This document shows, in pieces, positions 1 through 11,010 of a stretch of 64,000 nt of DNA. The position numbers and the translations under genes are program-made. The notes under the pieces were generated by a model. It did not search any database. It had not been told where the DNA came from and saw only the letters and a program-made list of their open reading frames with translations. This DNA is from Viola odorata (lineage: Eukaryota > Streptophyta > Magnoliopsida > Malpighiales > Violaceae): assembly GCA_963691705.1 (NCBI GenBank), contig OY829542.1, positions 19,144,579-19,208,578 of the forward strand, in the 5' to 3' direction. Numbering within the stretch: position 1 is the first letter of the stretch; every line of letters starts with the position of its first letter.

Positions 1-1089
1 GACTTCGGGGGGTTTGTAGTTCTTGATTGACTTCCTCGTCACTGAGTTTGGTTGGTTGATTCTGAAAATAAAAATAAAAATAAAAGCAATTAAATAGTTC
101 AAAACAGTCTTGGTCAAAGGTTTGGCCAAGACAGGGGGTCAAGATTGAAAACAGTAAAAAGAAGGTTCCCGGTAAGAGCATGAGCAGGCTATGTTCTTAT
201 GATTCGATCACTGATTCAATGGTATTCATCTCTATATTTGCAGCGCTACTGTGGATAAGACAACACCCAACTCAAGTTTACCCTCGGTTGTCAGTCGAGG
301 CCCACGGTTGTCAGTCGGGTCTGAATTGTATTATTCATTTAATTGGGTCTCCCAAACTAAAATCTGAGTTATCAATTCTAAACTTTAACAAGGAAGTAAA
401 AAACCAGAAAATAAATAATTACAGAAATAGAGATTATTAAGAGTAATTAGATCTCACGAAATATATGAAACATAGCCCTCGAGCTCTTACCAAGAATGGT
501 GATTAGCTACTGATACTCATGGATGAATAATAAAAATACTTGATTGCATGAAATAAATTAAATCCGTGAATTTAATTCACGGAGCAAAGTAATTGTTTAC
601 AAATTGTGGAGAGAGAGAGGAGAAGAAGAGTATGTCTGCGTAGTCAAGGAGAAGAGAACAAGTTCAGCTATAATAAGCTAAAACTCCCTTGTCCTTCTCC
701 AACTCAATCTCCTAAATAATCTAAAAAGATAATAACCATCTTTTAAAATAAAAAGGGGTGATAATGTTTAAATAGAGGGAGATCCTATCTAGGATTCAAT
801 AGCTAGTCGTCCTCATCCTTTAAAATCAGTTGGGCAGCTGTAATTGCCAGCTCGCATTTTTTTCTTTTGTCAAAATTCTCCAGCTGCAGCCTGTTTCGTG
901 ATCTTGGCCAAGACTGCGGCCAAGACTCTCTGAAAATCAACTTCAGTGTTGCGCATATCACTTTTCTCCAATAATCAACCTCCAAGATAGAACTGCAAAA
1001 GCATGAGAAATTCATGAAAAATCAATAGCTTTACTGCCCAAATAACAAGTAAATGGACAGTAGAAACATGATGAAATAGAGTGTAATCA
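1..1089 (-). mobile_element. Family-A LTR (A1), cut by left window edge
   Basis: Non-coding repeat on the minus strand. It resembles the sequence at 11011-12383 on the plus strand: both carry GGCAGTAAAGCTATTGAT-like and TTGCAG motifs near the start, a segment about paired phrases of TTGGCCAAG, and near the end a motif like CAGTGACGAGGAAGTC. In minus orientation it begins TGATTACACTC at 1089, a TG start as LTRs have; its other end lies outside the window. No coding frame is convincing. Related families B and C in this window end in TGAT...ATCA and have 5-bp target duplications, so I infer that A is also an LTR. Sequence similarity is seen; the LTR identity is inference. Confidence 0.5.
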
Positions 1090-1293
1090 ATTGCTTTGTT
1101 ATCTTAATTGCAGAAATGAAACCCCTCAACTCCAGTGACGAGGAAGTCGAGTCAAGACTACAAAACCCCAACAAGATCTCTGTGGACGATCCTCTTACCG
1201 CGACCTACAAGTTCCTTGTGGACAGTGTTAAGTTGTATCCCTTTTTATATATTTTTATACAACTAAATTTGATGCCCTCGACACGCAATTAGC
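1090..1293 (+). mobile_element. Tail of a second family-A LTR interrupted by A1
   Basis: Right after A1 comes the opposite-strand 3' part of another family-A-like copy: a CAGTGACGAGGAAGTC motif at about 1132-1147, a 'ctctgtggacgatcc' motif, then 'gttaagttgta' and a 'ccctcgacacgc' end. This looks like the right half of an LTR into which A1 inserted; its left half would lie before the window. Boundaries are approximate. Confidence 0.35.
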
Positions 1294-1692
1294 AGTTGCT
1301 CCCTCTTAAGGCTGAGTTCGGGAGTTGAACAACCTGTGAAAGCGGGACACGCCCCAAAGTAAAAGTGACACGTGTGAGAACCCCAGAAGGATATTTATGT
1401 CCACGCATTTATATCTTCCAGAAGGGGCAGTTACTGACAATCAGTTGTGAGCGGTTACATCGAAACAACAATCACTTTCTCAGTGATAGCCATCCGAAGA
1501 GGAGCTAACGCCCAAGCATACAAACTAAAAAAGCAAAGCATCATTTCATTTAATAATAAGCCATACGGCATCTACAAGGGATTACCAGGGGCGGAATCAA
1601 TCCTCATCAAGCCAATAAGAGGACCAGTAGTAGTATTCCTCATCAGAGGGCGGAAGCTCCTCATCAGCGAAAGGAGGGGATTTGTCAGCCTT

Positions 1693-2022
1693 TCACTCCG
1701 GGCTCAGTGTTAATGGCTTGGATTCCTCCTTTGTAGCCGAAGATGCCGCCTTGGCGACGGTATTACCTAAGGGAATCTCCTCTTCAATCCAGTCAGCAGG
1801 AGGAAACAAATTTTTGCCCTTACAGGACGGAGGAGCTGAAAATGAAGAAAACCAACCAGTGGTTTCAGAATGTGCTCTCTTCTTCAATCTCTACCGACCT
1901 CCACGGCGGGACAATCGCCTCTTCTGACATGGCGGCGAAGGAGGATTCTCAGAATCCGGTGTCGTCGGAGGGGTCAGACGAGATTCCCGCTCATCGGAAA
2001 CCTGATCAGGTGAATTGGCCAT
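1693..2022 (-). pseudogene. Broken small antisense ORF, unknown function
   Basis: Reading the minus strand from the ATG at 2020-2022 gives about 109 codons to a stop at 1693, with one in-frame TAG at 1891-1893. The N-terminal part is rich in Pro, Ser and Glu, followed by a basic stretch (QKRRLSRRGGR) that could act as a nuclear localisation signal. The part after the stop contains a W-I-E-E-E-I-P-L-G motif. I do not recognise the family. It lies downstream of the 150-codon ORF at 2553-3005 on the same strand, so both may come from the antisense coding region of one retroelement. The single stop in an otherwise open frame suggests recent decay. Confidence 0.3.
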
Positions 2023-2552
2023 GAGAGGTGAAAATCAGTAGCAGCAGAAAAATATGAAGAAGAAGATGAATAGGAAAAAGAAGAAGAATTCCCCATAAAT
2101 AGCTAAAGTGGTGAGACTCTTCAATTTTTTCCAGGGAGAAGAATAATTTAATGCATCTCGAGAAGATCAACCATAATGGTAAAATCAAAATCCTTTGATC
2201 ACGCCTATTAGGATTTCTCGATAATCAAGAAACACTGAAAAACCGCCCAATCAGTTATTACTGAAGAGACGGCACGTGATTAGTACAGAACGGTTCGCCA
2301 GAACAACCGTCGCCACCTGTCAAATAAAGAAGCATAAATGCTACAAAAGTGTGACCGATGGCAGACTCATTTTCAGTTGGGCTTAACCACAACCCTCGAC
2401 TGAAGCCAGGATTAACACCCTAAAAAAGATGGAAAGAAATCGCAAGCCTAATAATGAAAAGAAGTTTCATTACGGCCTAACGGTCTAGATATAAGTCCGC
2501 ATACATAATAAGTATAGAGGAAAAATAAGAAAGAAGGCACGGTGGCAAGCCT

Positions 2553-3005
2553 TCAAGCCCGAGACCCGGCATCATTGTCATCATCCACCAGCAGGGTAGG
2601 GATATCCCTCAAGGCCTCCACCACAGAAGTCAGCTCAGAAGAGGTGCTCCTCATGCTCTTCAGGCAGCAGTTTAGCAGATCCTTTCTCTGCTGCAGTATG
2701 ACGATGGCTACCTCGATGCGACAGGCGGCGATGGCCAGCTTGGAGACATTCCCGATAGGGTTGAAGTCCTCCATGGTAGCAGCCTCAATCCTGGCCTGAA
2801 TGAGGGTCATCATTCCCCGAAGCTCCAGCATATCCTCGCCGGTCTTTGTCATCATGTTCTCCAGGAAGCTGACGTCACCCTTAGTAAGATATATGAGGGT
2901 CAAGGCCTTGGAAATCAGAAAGTTTCTAGTGAGATCGTCCATGAGGAAATTGTAAATGAGGAACAGAGAGAATGTGAAGAATCTGCACCGAAAAAAGGAT
3001 CGCAT
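2553..3005 (-). CDS. Hypothetical 150-aa protein, probably retroelement-encoded
   Basis: An uninterrupted 150-codon frame. The first 21 residues are rich in Phe and Leu; a second Met at residue 22 (MDDLTRNF) is a more natural start. From there the protein is mostly predicted helix, with heptad-like Leu/Ile/Met spacing (for example FLENMM, LELRGMM, AIVILQQRKDLLNCCL) and an acidic C-terminus (DDDNDAG). There is no signal peptide or catalytic motif. I do not recognise a domain. It is antisense to an LTR-like region at about 4100-4260, as expected if it were an antisense ORF between pol and the 3' LTR of a Ty3-type element. It could also be a chance open frame, but 150 codons in this AT-rich window would be unusual. 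Confidence 0.35.
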   Translation of the reverse strand: MRSFFRCRFFTFSLFLIYNFLMDDLTRNFLISKALTLIYLTKGDVSFLENMMTKTGEDMLELRGMMTLIQARIEAATMEDFNPIGNVSKLAIAACRIEVAIVILQQRKDLLNCCLKSMRSTSSELTSVVEALRDIPTLLVDDDNDAGSRA

Positions 3006-3156
3006 TTATAGATCCAAAGTAATAGCTGCTCATCAAGGCGCGCCTTGAAAATTGAGCTGTCCCGTCAACCCAACGCTGTCAGGAGGGGAGGCTGACACAG
3101 AACTCCTAGTAGACGCACGAGATACTCAAGTGGAGTATGGACTAAAGTCTGTAACA

Positions 3157-3290
3157 GTGTAAAACCGCACAATTTGTAGGTAGCCTACAGCGTAAAACCG
3201 CGTCGATATCGCAGGTAGCTACGGCGTAAAACCGCACAAATTGTAGGTAGTTATGGTGAAAAATCGTGTCGGTATTACAGACAGCTTACG
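3157..3290. repeat. Four imperfect ~33-bp tandem repeats
   Basis: Four consecutive units each begin with a variant of GCGTAAAACCGC and continue through a (T/C)GTAGGTAGC-like core. Unit ends alternate between 'acaa(a/t)ttgtagg' and 'gtcg(a)tat', suggesting an original two-unit repeat of about 67 bp that duplicated. No hairpin or coding role is evident. Confidence 0.75.
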
Positions 3291-3942
3291 GCCAGGCTGG
3301 GTCCAACGAGCTTGGATAGAGAAAGCAACATCAACAACATCCCGATATGTGCAGGCGAAAGCCTCTGAGGGTAACTGGTGTTCATCATTGCATGATGTTT
3401 TACTAACGTGACCCAGCCACCTTTGAGAATGTGCAGGAAAAATGAAGAATTAACGCCTTTAGGACGATATGCGGAGCTCCGAAGTGATAACGCCGTGATG
3501 TCCTACCTTGCCAACATCGATCCTGCAAAGCGTGTCGCGGGGACACCAGCATTATCAGTTTCCGTATATCCCCGACGAAGTCGCGGAAACCACATCACCA
3601 TTAGCTCGGTTGACGCCCTCACTATGACCAATAGTTATCGCAAGTAATCTGCTCCCGTTACCTGCCTCGTTATCGCATATCCGATACAAGGGTACTAACA
3701 AAGGAGTCGAAAAACTCGGAGATTCACACGAATATGGCGCGACGCAAAGGAATAACGTTCCTCTAGAGGCCAGGAAAGGCAGCCCTTGGTGAACACTCAG
3801 GCTCGTTTTCAGTTGGGCTTATGATAACAATTGATGAAACACCAAGGGTATTTTCGTCTTCTCACCCCAAAGTCAAAGTCGGACCATGACTGGTGATATC
3901 GCCCGCGGTAGACTGATGAACCCTGGGATGGTCGACATCAGC

Positions 3943-3969
3943 GGGGGGGGGGGGGGGGGGGGGGGGGGG
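3943..3969 (+). repeat. Poly(G) tract, 27 bases
   Basis: An uninterrupted run of G. Length in such a tract is unreliable in most sequencing data. It lies between short inverted motifs (gatatcgc / gcgatatc) in the Ty3-like region. Confidence 0.9.
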
Positions 3970-4099
3970 CACGGCGTCATCCTATCCCAGGGGACCCCGA
4001 TAGCGTCTCACTGGCGATATCTCGTCCGCGATATCTCATCCGGCTAACGTATGCTGATGTCATCTTGGGTGTTATCTCTCGTCGATAACGCCCACCCCT

Positions 4100-4260
4100 A
4101 GGGTAACGTCCTTTCTTTTGCTTATAAATACTACTCACTTCTAGATCAAAGGTAAGACTGAAATTACTACTAAAATCTCTGCCAAATTTCACAGCCATAC
4201 TAACTTAGTCATCAGAGTGTCTACGCCGGAATCCCCCCTCTGGCGTATTGCAAGTACGAC
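4100..4260 (+). promoter_or_regulatory. LTR-like promoter and R/U5 region (Ty3-type)
   Basis: A TATA box, TATAAATA, lies at 4123-4130. About 75 bases downstream comes 'taacttagtcatcagagtg' followed by a CGCCGGAA-CCCCC-TCTGGCG stretch. A similar arrangement (TATAAATA, then ACTTAGGCATCGGAG-like sequence and a CCGG-rich tail) is familiar from the R/U5 part of plant Ty3/gypsy LTRs. LTR ends were not found, so this is an assignment by pattern. Confidence 0.4.
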
Positions 4261-5100
4261 GGACTGCCACCACCGCGACTTCAGAGGACCATAATCTATA
4301 TCCCGCTTCCCCAGAAATCCAAATCTTATCAACCACCCTTCTGACTACTTGAGACATTCCTTTATTTTCTTAGCAGGTGAGAGATGCCTCCGACAGTGGT
4401 AAGGTGGGACAGAGAAAATCAACATCTTCGATGTGGGGGTATTGAGCTGCTAGACCGAGACACTGAGAGCAGACTGAGAAGCTGAAAACAGAAAAGTTGC
4501 AGAGAATTGAGCTATAAACATTCCACTGCTACATCGAGATGCTGAAAGCAGTAATATGGCAACAATCCCAGAACACATAAAAGAAGTAAAAGCTCTAGTG
4601 TGGGGATTCCAGGCGATTCGGCCTAGATGTTCAAAAGCAAGTCAAGTATTCCAGTAAGCAATGTGGAAACCAACTGCTAGGCCGAGCTGTCGAAATGTCA
4701 CGTACGAACTAAAAATCAGACGCCCGAGGAAAATTTTGCTGCTCCAGTTCAACAACCCAGAAATTCATGTACGCTCCCTTTTGCTCATCTTTAAAAAAAA
4801 AAAAAACTTGAATAAAACTTTTGAGCAAAAGAGGAGTACAAATCAGAACTGAAGTAGAGCATTACAAGATCAAAAGACCGACGGTACGTTCCAACAGAAG
4901 ATGATACCCCCACTCTCCATCAGCGCTCTCTGTCTTGCCCGCGCCACTGCCAACAGGGGGTTTTCTCACCAACTTGCTTCTTTTGCTCAGATAAAAAGTC
5001 AGCATGCCGAACACAGATAAGCGACGTCTCTCCACTACTCCAGGCCACAACACTAGCCGTACAATATCTCAAGTCCTTTTCTTTCAATCTCTATAAATGG

Positions 5101-7040
5101 GTTAGGCCTCGGAAAAAAAATGATTAAGACGTCCATTTGAATAATAAAAAAGTAATCTCCAATGGTATCTATTAATTTATTTGAGCTAGTCGTTTTCAAC
5201 CAAGATTTTCCTGTTTATGTGGTGCATTGATCCTTCCAAGTTCTTTTGCAAGGTATCTTTTGTTTTATTTATACCAATATAATGGTAGGTTTTGCCAAAA
5301 AATATATGCAATTAAATAAATCACCCAAATCAACAGACGAATGATATTAAAAAAATTATGTAAAATACCTATGCAGTTGATATATAGTTTATTTTTCTAA
5401 TTTTAATATCTATTTCGTTCTCTTCAAATGATGATGTATCATAAAATTATGTTAAATGCTGTATTATTAAGTTGAGCGATCTAATTTTAGGCGCCCACGT
5501 TATAAGATCTTCGTGAATGTGTATAATTTACTCACCTTTTCCCTGTTGATGCGTCACCGACGAAAAAATAGTAGCCATTGACCCTACCCACTTAGTCCTT
5601 GACCCAACTGGTAATTTTCAAATGAAGGATTACTTAGCATATGCTTTTTAGTTTAGGCCCAGTCGGGTCAACCCATGTGGACTGACACGTAGAATATTTA
5701 AAGTGGACCATGCATATGGGTTTTACTTGGAAATGGAGCCTGCCACTGGGTTTTTGTGATTCGGCCCATTGAAATCGGGCAAGTTGGTGGGTCAACGAGA
5801 CCAGACTCGTACGAATAATAGAGAAATGGCTTTTTTATTTTTTATTTTATCACATTTCATTAGTTGGAAATTTAATTAATTGCTTTTAGAATAATTAATT
5901 ACTTAAATTGAGAGAGACTGATTGTCCGGTACCACCTTCTTTGTAAATTATTTTTTTGGAATAAAAAATGTTACTATCATTTTAGTTTCCAAAAATAATA
6001 TTTGAATAATAATAATACTAATAGTAAATTAGTAATATGTGACAGCGGGTATTTATACTGTTGATAACTTGATAAAGCAAAGTTCATGATTAAAAGTTCG
6101 GTATTATTGGGTTATTGGTACGATTTCAACGAAGCGTTTGGTACTCCATGATTAAAATTAATAATGTCCATTCAAACTAATGAAAAGTAAAAAAATAACA
6201 AAATAACCTTGCTACAAGTATCGATTAGCTATATTTACTAGGTCATTGAAAGTAATTGACTAAAGATAGATTGAAAATATGAGTCAATCATTGTCTTAAT
6301 TTCCGTGAAAGTAGCTTGAGTGTCATTTATTTGAGGACAAAAAAAATATGTTTTTATAATAAATCAACACAATGTAAAAAGCTGAGAACGTATTTTCGTC
6401 ACAAGTGCTATACACTAATTGATTGTTGTAAATGATTCGGTATTCTCAATTCTTAACAAATATATCGTATGCTCAATTTTTATATAAGGAATAATTAACT
6501 GCTAGAAGTAGAAGTACTTTTGATGAAGGATAGATTTATTTTCCCCTCACGAAATATTCCAGCCAATAGGAGTGATATAATGTGAAGGTTTCATTTCAAC
6601 TGCTACCGAGAGATTTGTGAGAATCCGGCGGCAGAGATTGATGCTCCTCTATGCCATTATAACTGCTACTAACAACCCTATAAAAGATGATTAATCTGAA
6701 GAATATTACAATGTTTAATTATTGTAAACAACCAAAAAAGAAAACTATACCCAACTACGAACCATGCTTAATTATTGTTTGACATTTTATTTTATTGAGA
6801 ATAATTTAAGAAAGGCTTAATTATTGTTTTTAAATAAAAAGAATGATTGATTTATATTTTAAAATGATGGTCTTGGAGTTAATGGGTAATGATGAATGCT
6901 GGAATTTATTTTTCTCTACAAATTTCTTTCTCCATTGATCATCAATCAATAAATAATAGTAACAGAACGAATATACAAAAGTGGGTGACAGACATCATCA
7001 AAATAATTCATTCTTTCTCTTCTGCTTTCCATTTTCAATT
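5101..7040. other. AT-rich intergenic DNA
   Basis: No ORF with recognisable protein character, no RNA gene, and no clear terminal repeats. Long A/T runs and short direct repeats only. Confidence 0.6.
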
Positions 7041-7044
7041 TAGG

Positions 7045-7140
7045 CTCAAATATTTCGCCTCCACTCCGATTCGAACCCGGGACGACTCGGTGGCTATAAC
7101 TCACCCTCTTCTGCCATCTCCATTCAGCTTTCACCGGAGC
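7045..7140 (-). repeat. Possible tRNA-derived SINE head
   Basis: On the minus strand TGGCAGAAGAGG (about 7107-7118) fits an RNA polymerase III A box, and GGGTTCGAATCGG (about 7067-7079) fits a B box with one weak position; the spacing is typical of a tRNA-related SINE head. The T-stem does not pair properly, so it is not a functional tRNA gene. The 3' end and target duplication were not found. Confidence 0.3.
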
Positions 7141-7267
7141 TTTTTCAACTAAAACCCAATTACCCCAAATAATAATTAACAGCAGTAAAAAGAAGAAGAA
7201 GAAGAAGAAAACCCCACCAAGATACCCTTTTGTACATGGTAAGTAAAATGTAAAAAAAAAAACCCCG

Positions 7268-7350
7268 GGAATAAGCTTAGTGTTTGTCAGTTAGACGACA
7301 AACTACCGGTTTAATTTGAGTTCGAATCTCAGATACCTAAGAATAAAAAA
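7268..7350 (+). repeat. Possible second tRNA-like (SINE) head
   Basis: Contains TTAGTGTTTGTCAG (A-box-like) and TTTGAGTTCGAATCTC (B-box-like, about 7316-7331) at tRNA spacing. It lies just 3' of the SAUR gene. The flanking duplication is not visible, so this remains tentative. An AAG microsatellite sits at 7190-7210. Confidence 0.25.
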
Positions 7351-7439
7351 TCAGTCGCACCTAATAGACTGTGTATTGCACTTCCCCCAACTCGGACTGA
7401 GTCAATCGGGTCAGAATCAGAGCCTCTTTTCCCTTTCCT

Positions 7440-7456
7440 CTTTTTTTTTTATTACA
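7440..7456 (-). terminator. Possible polyadenylation signal of the SAUR gene
   Basis: On the minus strand an AATAAA hexamer (TTGTAATAAAAAA) occurs about 50-60 bp after the SAUR stop codon. The position suits a plant near-upstream element, but the A run may be chance. Confidence 0.35.
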
Positions 7457-7505
7457 AGAATCCGACCAAACTAGAATTTGGTTCAAAATTCGTAATTCTT
7501 CTTTC

Positions 7506-7970
7506 TTACCAGAATGTCTTGTTATCGGCAATCGCATGAAGCAACGGCCGAGATTCCGTCCAGAAATCCAGCTTGTTCGTAACACCCACGTGGCAGTATC
7601 TCTGAAAATCCTCAAGATTCAAGAACCGGGTCGGGTTTCCGGACTGATCCGATCTTGAAATGTACCGGATCGCCTCCTCAAAAACCGACTCGTCGCACGG
7701 GATGGCTAAAGGCCCGCCTTGGTTGTCGAACCCGTACTCTTCCTCGGCTTGGACCAACAGTTTCTTGAACACGGGGTGGTTCAGGTACGTCGCGCGCACC
7801 ACAAACCTCCTGCAACTGGCACCAACACAGACCGCCACGTGTCCTGAGGGTACATCGGACGGTATCCCACCTTTGGCCGACATCCTGGCCTTGTTTCTCC
7901 ACCGTTTTAGCAGCTGCCGGAGCCTGACTATGTGACGGATTTTGCTGCATTTTCCCATCCCAGCTGACAT
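7506..7970 (-). CDS. SAUR family auxin-responsive protein
   Basis: A single-exon 154-residue protein of the SMALL AUXIN UP RNA family. SAURs are auxin-induced growth regulators; several are known to inhibit PP2C.D phosphatases and so activate plasma-membrane proton pumps. The N-terminus (GKCSKIRHIVRLRQLLKRW) is the basic helical leader of the longer SAUR clade. The SAUR core spans about residues 37-110, with VPSGHVAVCVG, RRFVVRATYLNHPVF, LLVQAEEEYGF and GPLAIPCDESVFEEAI. The C-terminal extension ends in SRPLLHAIADNKTFW, as in that clade. The frame opens at Met1; Met5 is an alternative start. Lack of introns is normal for SAURs. A TATA box lies 149 bp upstream of the start codon. No neighbouring SAUR copies are present, so this is a lone gene. 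The family call is firm; the exact orthologue is not assigned. Confidence 0.93.
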   Translation of the reverse strand: MSAGMGKCSKIRHIVRLRQLLKRWRNKARMSAKGGIPSDVPSGHVAVCVGASCRRFVVRATYLNHPVFKKLLVQAEEEYGFDNQGGPLAIPCDESVFEEAIRYISRSDQSGNPTRFLNLEDFQRYCHVGVTNKLDFWTESRPLLHAIADNKTFW

Positions 7971-8118
7971 TTTTTCTTTTTTTCCGGCCGGAAAATGAGA
8001 GAAGAAAAGTTAAAGAATTTTATTCTTTTCTTTTCTTGTTTTTGGGTTCGGTAAAATGATTAGAAAGTGATAGAAGGAGTGAAATTGTGGGGATTTTGGA
8101 CAGAGGAAGGGAGTTGGG

Positions 8119-8125
8119 TTTTATA
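8119..8125 (-). promoter_or_regulatory. TATA box of the SAUR gene
   Basis: TATAAAA on the minus strand, within CCCTATAAAACCC, 149 bp upstream of the SAUR start codon. A pyrimidine/purine-rich leader lies between. I saw no canonical TGTCTC auxin response element close by. Confidence 0.6.
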
Positions 8126-8199
8126 GGGAGTGGCGTTTGGAAATGGGCATTGAGTTTGAGATAATTACAGGGTTGGTGTCCGCTTTTGTTGCAACAATT

Positions 8200-11010
8200 G
8201 TTTAAATGGGTGTGGTTGGTTTTGGCAGCAGGTACATTAATACTTCTTTTCTTCTTTTCTTTTCTTTCTAAATGTGTGCAGTATCTTTAACTTCACCAGA
8301 TAAAATTAAACTTATTAAAAAATAAAGTGTTAAAAACTGTTAAGGAATTCGGGCCTCCATTTTAGACGTTGAATTAAATTTAGGGTAACACACTGTACGA
8401 GTTACCTGGTTACTAAATTTCGGTATGATCCAACATTCAGATCAAACACTATATAGAGTATTTGTTATTTATTTATTTTTGGGTTAATTCTTCAAGAGTG
8501 ACATAAATTTTTGCCTATATATTTCTATTAAAGTCAAACTAATAACCTCAAAATAAAGTATTTATAATAGTTAAAATCGAATGAATGACCTTTTATTTGG
8601 AAGAATAAGGAAATCGTAGCATTCACCTGAACCAATTGTTAGCTACATTCCAACAACTATGTCATGTTTGGGTTAATTACATGGTAGCATATAAGTGAAA
8701 CCAACAGAACTAATAACGACAACAATATTTATTCAGGGAGTGGATTTTGTGAAAGATTTTGTTTCTGATACATTGTATTTGTGCTATTGATATGAAAACT
8801 TAGGCATATGGATGTTAGAATTGGAAAAATCTGTGCAGAAATAAAAGTATAGGAATGTATATGAGATTCTTGAGTTTTTGCTATAGATTTTCATGGATAC
8901 TAATTAGGCATGGTAAACTTTAGTTAATCACGAACTTAATTTAATTAAGAATTAGCTGTTATTAGCAATGTCCATTGCAGTATACAACACAAGAACAAGG
9001 CCCTAGAAAATTCCAACATCAAAAGGATTACCTGTTACTAGTTTACATGCATTTTCTTGTGTATATTATACCTCAACTCTCCTAACTCTTTTCGTCAAGT
9101 GAACATAAGTCCAACAATGCTCGAGTGAGATTAATCTTCTATATATATAAAAAATTATCCACAGCCATCAAACAATGGGCTTTATCAACAATCTTTGTGC
9201 TGCAGAAGCTGCCAAAAGAGAACAAGCAATAGTAGAGCTGTATAGAGCAACAATAGTAAAAATGAGAGGGAGAAGAGAACGAGAGTTTGTGGCATGTCCG
9301 TGCGGACTGCGGAGTTGCTTTTTAGTTTTAGAAAATAGAAAAACTGAAAACCCACCACATGCAAAGTTGGAGCCAACCCAAAAACAACAACTACTAACAA
9401 AGTAACAACGACAACAAAAATAAAGAAAATGCTATTTGTATCATTTAGGTGGTTGAGTTGAGCTTGGAACTTTTTATTATTTCCTTAATATATATATATA
9501 AAATCTAATTCATAAAATATTAAAATAAATGACGCAGCTATATATATATGCATTCTTCACATCTGACCATCCTCCATGTGCAAGGGTGCCCCATCTCTCT
9601 TTTCTCTATCTACCTCTCCTTAGCTCATCTAGCTCCTTTTTTAAATCCCAAAACATAAAAGCTAAAACATCCCCCGATCACTAACTACATCACTCCTATT
9701 TTAATACTAACAATTAACTTTGTAAATTAAAATCGACATGTAGTTTTGTATCCATTATGCCCCTGACAAAATTTGAACTCTCAACTGTTTGGTCATATGA
9801 TATTTTATGAAAGAATCAACACGGTCAAAATTTATGATATGTTTGAAGCTCAAGATTTAGTATTTATTTTATCCATTAATTAATAATTAATTGTTAAATA
9901 CCAAGCAATTTTTTTTAATTAGCTAACCTCGTACGAGCACGTAGAATTATTTCTGACCTAATAACGAGTGATTTGAGCATGAAAAAAAGAATACTATCTT
10001 AGCCAATCAAGATTTTCTTTTGTTTGTAATGTCACCTTTCAAATAATTGGGAAAAAAAACTATAGTACAATTAGGACTTGGCTAAATATGTCTACATTAA
10101 AAAACAAATAAATTAATAATTATAGTTCATAATTTATCAATCAGAAATCATAAATGTGCCAAGCAAAACAATTAGAGCCTGTTTGGCATAGTGCTTTTTA
10201 ATTTGTTTGATAATTTTCTTTTTGCTGCGATCATCGTATAGAAAAGAAAGCAGTAGTATTGAATGGTCAAGATGGGGCCAATCAGGATTCGAGGGTCCAC
10301 GTGCATGTTACTGAGAGGCTGGGTGCATCCCCCCAACGTCATGTTAGCAGCGGACTAAATGCCCCCACTTGTTAGGATTTAAGGAAATCACACCATTAAT
10401 TATTTTCATATTTTTCAATGTTTTAATTAAGTTAACCAAGATTATAAGAATAATGAATACTTCAACCATCGGATAAAATCTTAATAATTTTTTATGACTT
10501 TGAAAAAAATAATAAACGGTTAAAAATGGTTAAAATAGCATCTGATAGTTAAAAATTTCATCCTTACAAACGTTCTTATGGTAGAAAAACTCAAAATTTA
10601 CTACTCCAAACCCAATCGTATAAACCCATGAATTAATGTTAATTTAAAATTATTAATAATGTGACAAAATTGCAATGAACAAAAATCGGCCCTGATTGGA
10701 CAAACAATATTATAAAACTATTTTGCATAGAAACAATTAATGTGCAAAGGCTCTATTATGTTTCTTGCTTTGTTTCCATCGTCCATTAAATTTTCCCTCT
10801 TTTTTGTTTCTTGCTTCGACAAAAATATGGGAAGATTTGGGGAATATATGCAGATTTTAGGGGAGGGTGGGTAGAAATTAATTTTGCAATGCAATTTCTT
10901 CTAAGAAATAAAAAAACACTCCAATTAATTAATTACACAAATTATTAGGTATGGTCATTGTGAAACTAATTATTGTGTTGAATTTCAAGTATATATATAT
11001 ATATATATAA
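8200..11010. other. Intergenic region upstream of SAUR
   Basis: AT-rich sequence without a convincing gene. A (TA)n microsatellite runs 10990-11009. The stretch 10250-10380 is more GC-rich (GGGGCCAATCAGG, CCACGTGC) and could hold distal regulatory sites, but nothing proves it. A 76-codon plus-strand frame at 9175-9405 has no recognisable features. Confidence 0.55.

Larger units (their letters stand above)
1294..5100. mobile_element. Degenerate Ty3-like retroelement-derived region
   Basis: No intact gag or pol is seen. The stretch has higher GC than its surroundings, two minus-strand ORFs (1693-2022 broken, 2553-3005 intact), a four-copy short tandem repeat (3157-3290), a 27-base G tract and an LTR-like promoter region near 4100-4260. 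The phrase TTTTCAGTTGGGCTTA occurs at about 2371 and 3810. Antisense ORFs upstream of a forward LTR are known from some Ty3/gypsy Tat-lineage elements, which suggests (inference) that this is the 3' part of such an element. The stretch 4300-5100 holds no gene that I can recognise. Confidence 0.35.

Noticed and set aside
7060..7140. Functional tRNA gene on the minus strand
   Set aside because: The B-box motif is present but the T-stem and acceptor stem do not pair.
9175..9405. 76-codon plus-strand ORF with a TATA-like run upstream
   Set aside because: No recognisable domain, an open frame on the other strand as well, and ordinary composition; not supported as a gene.
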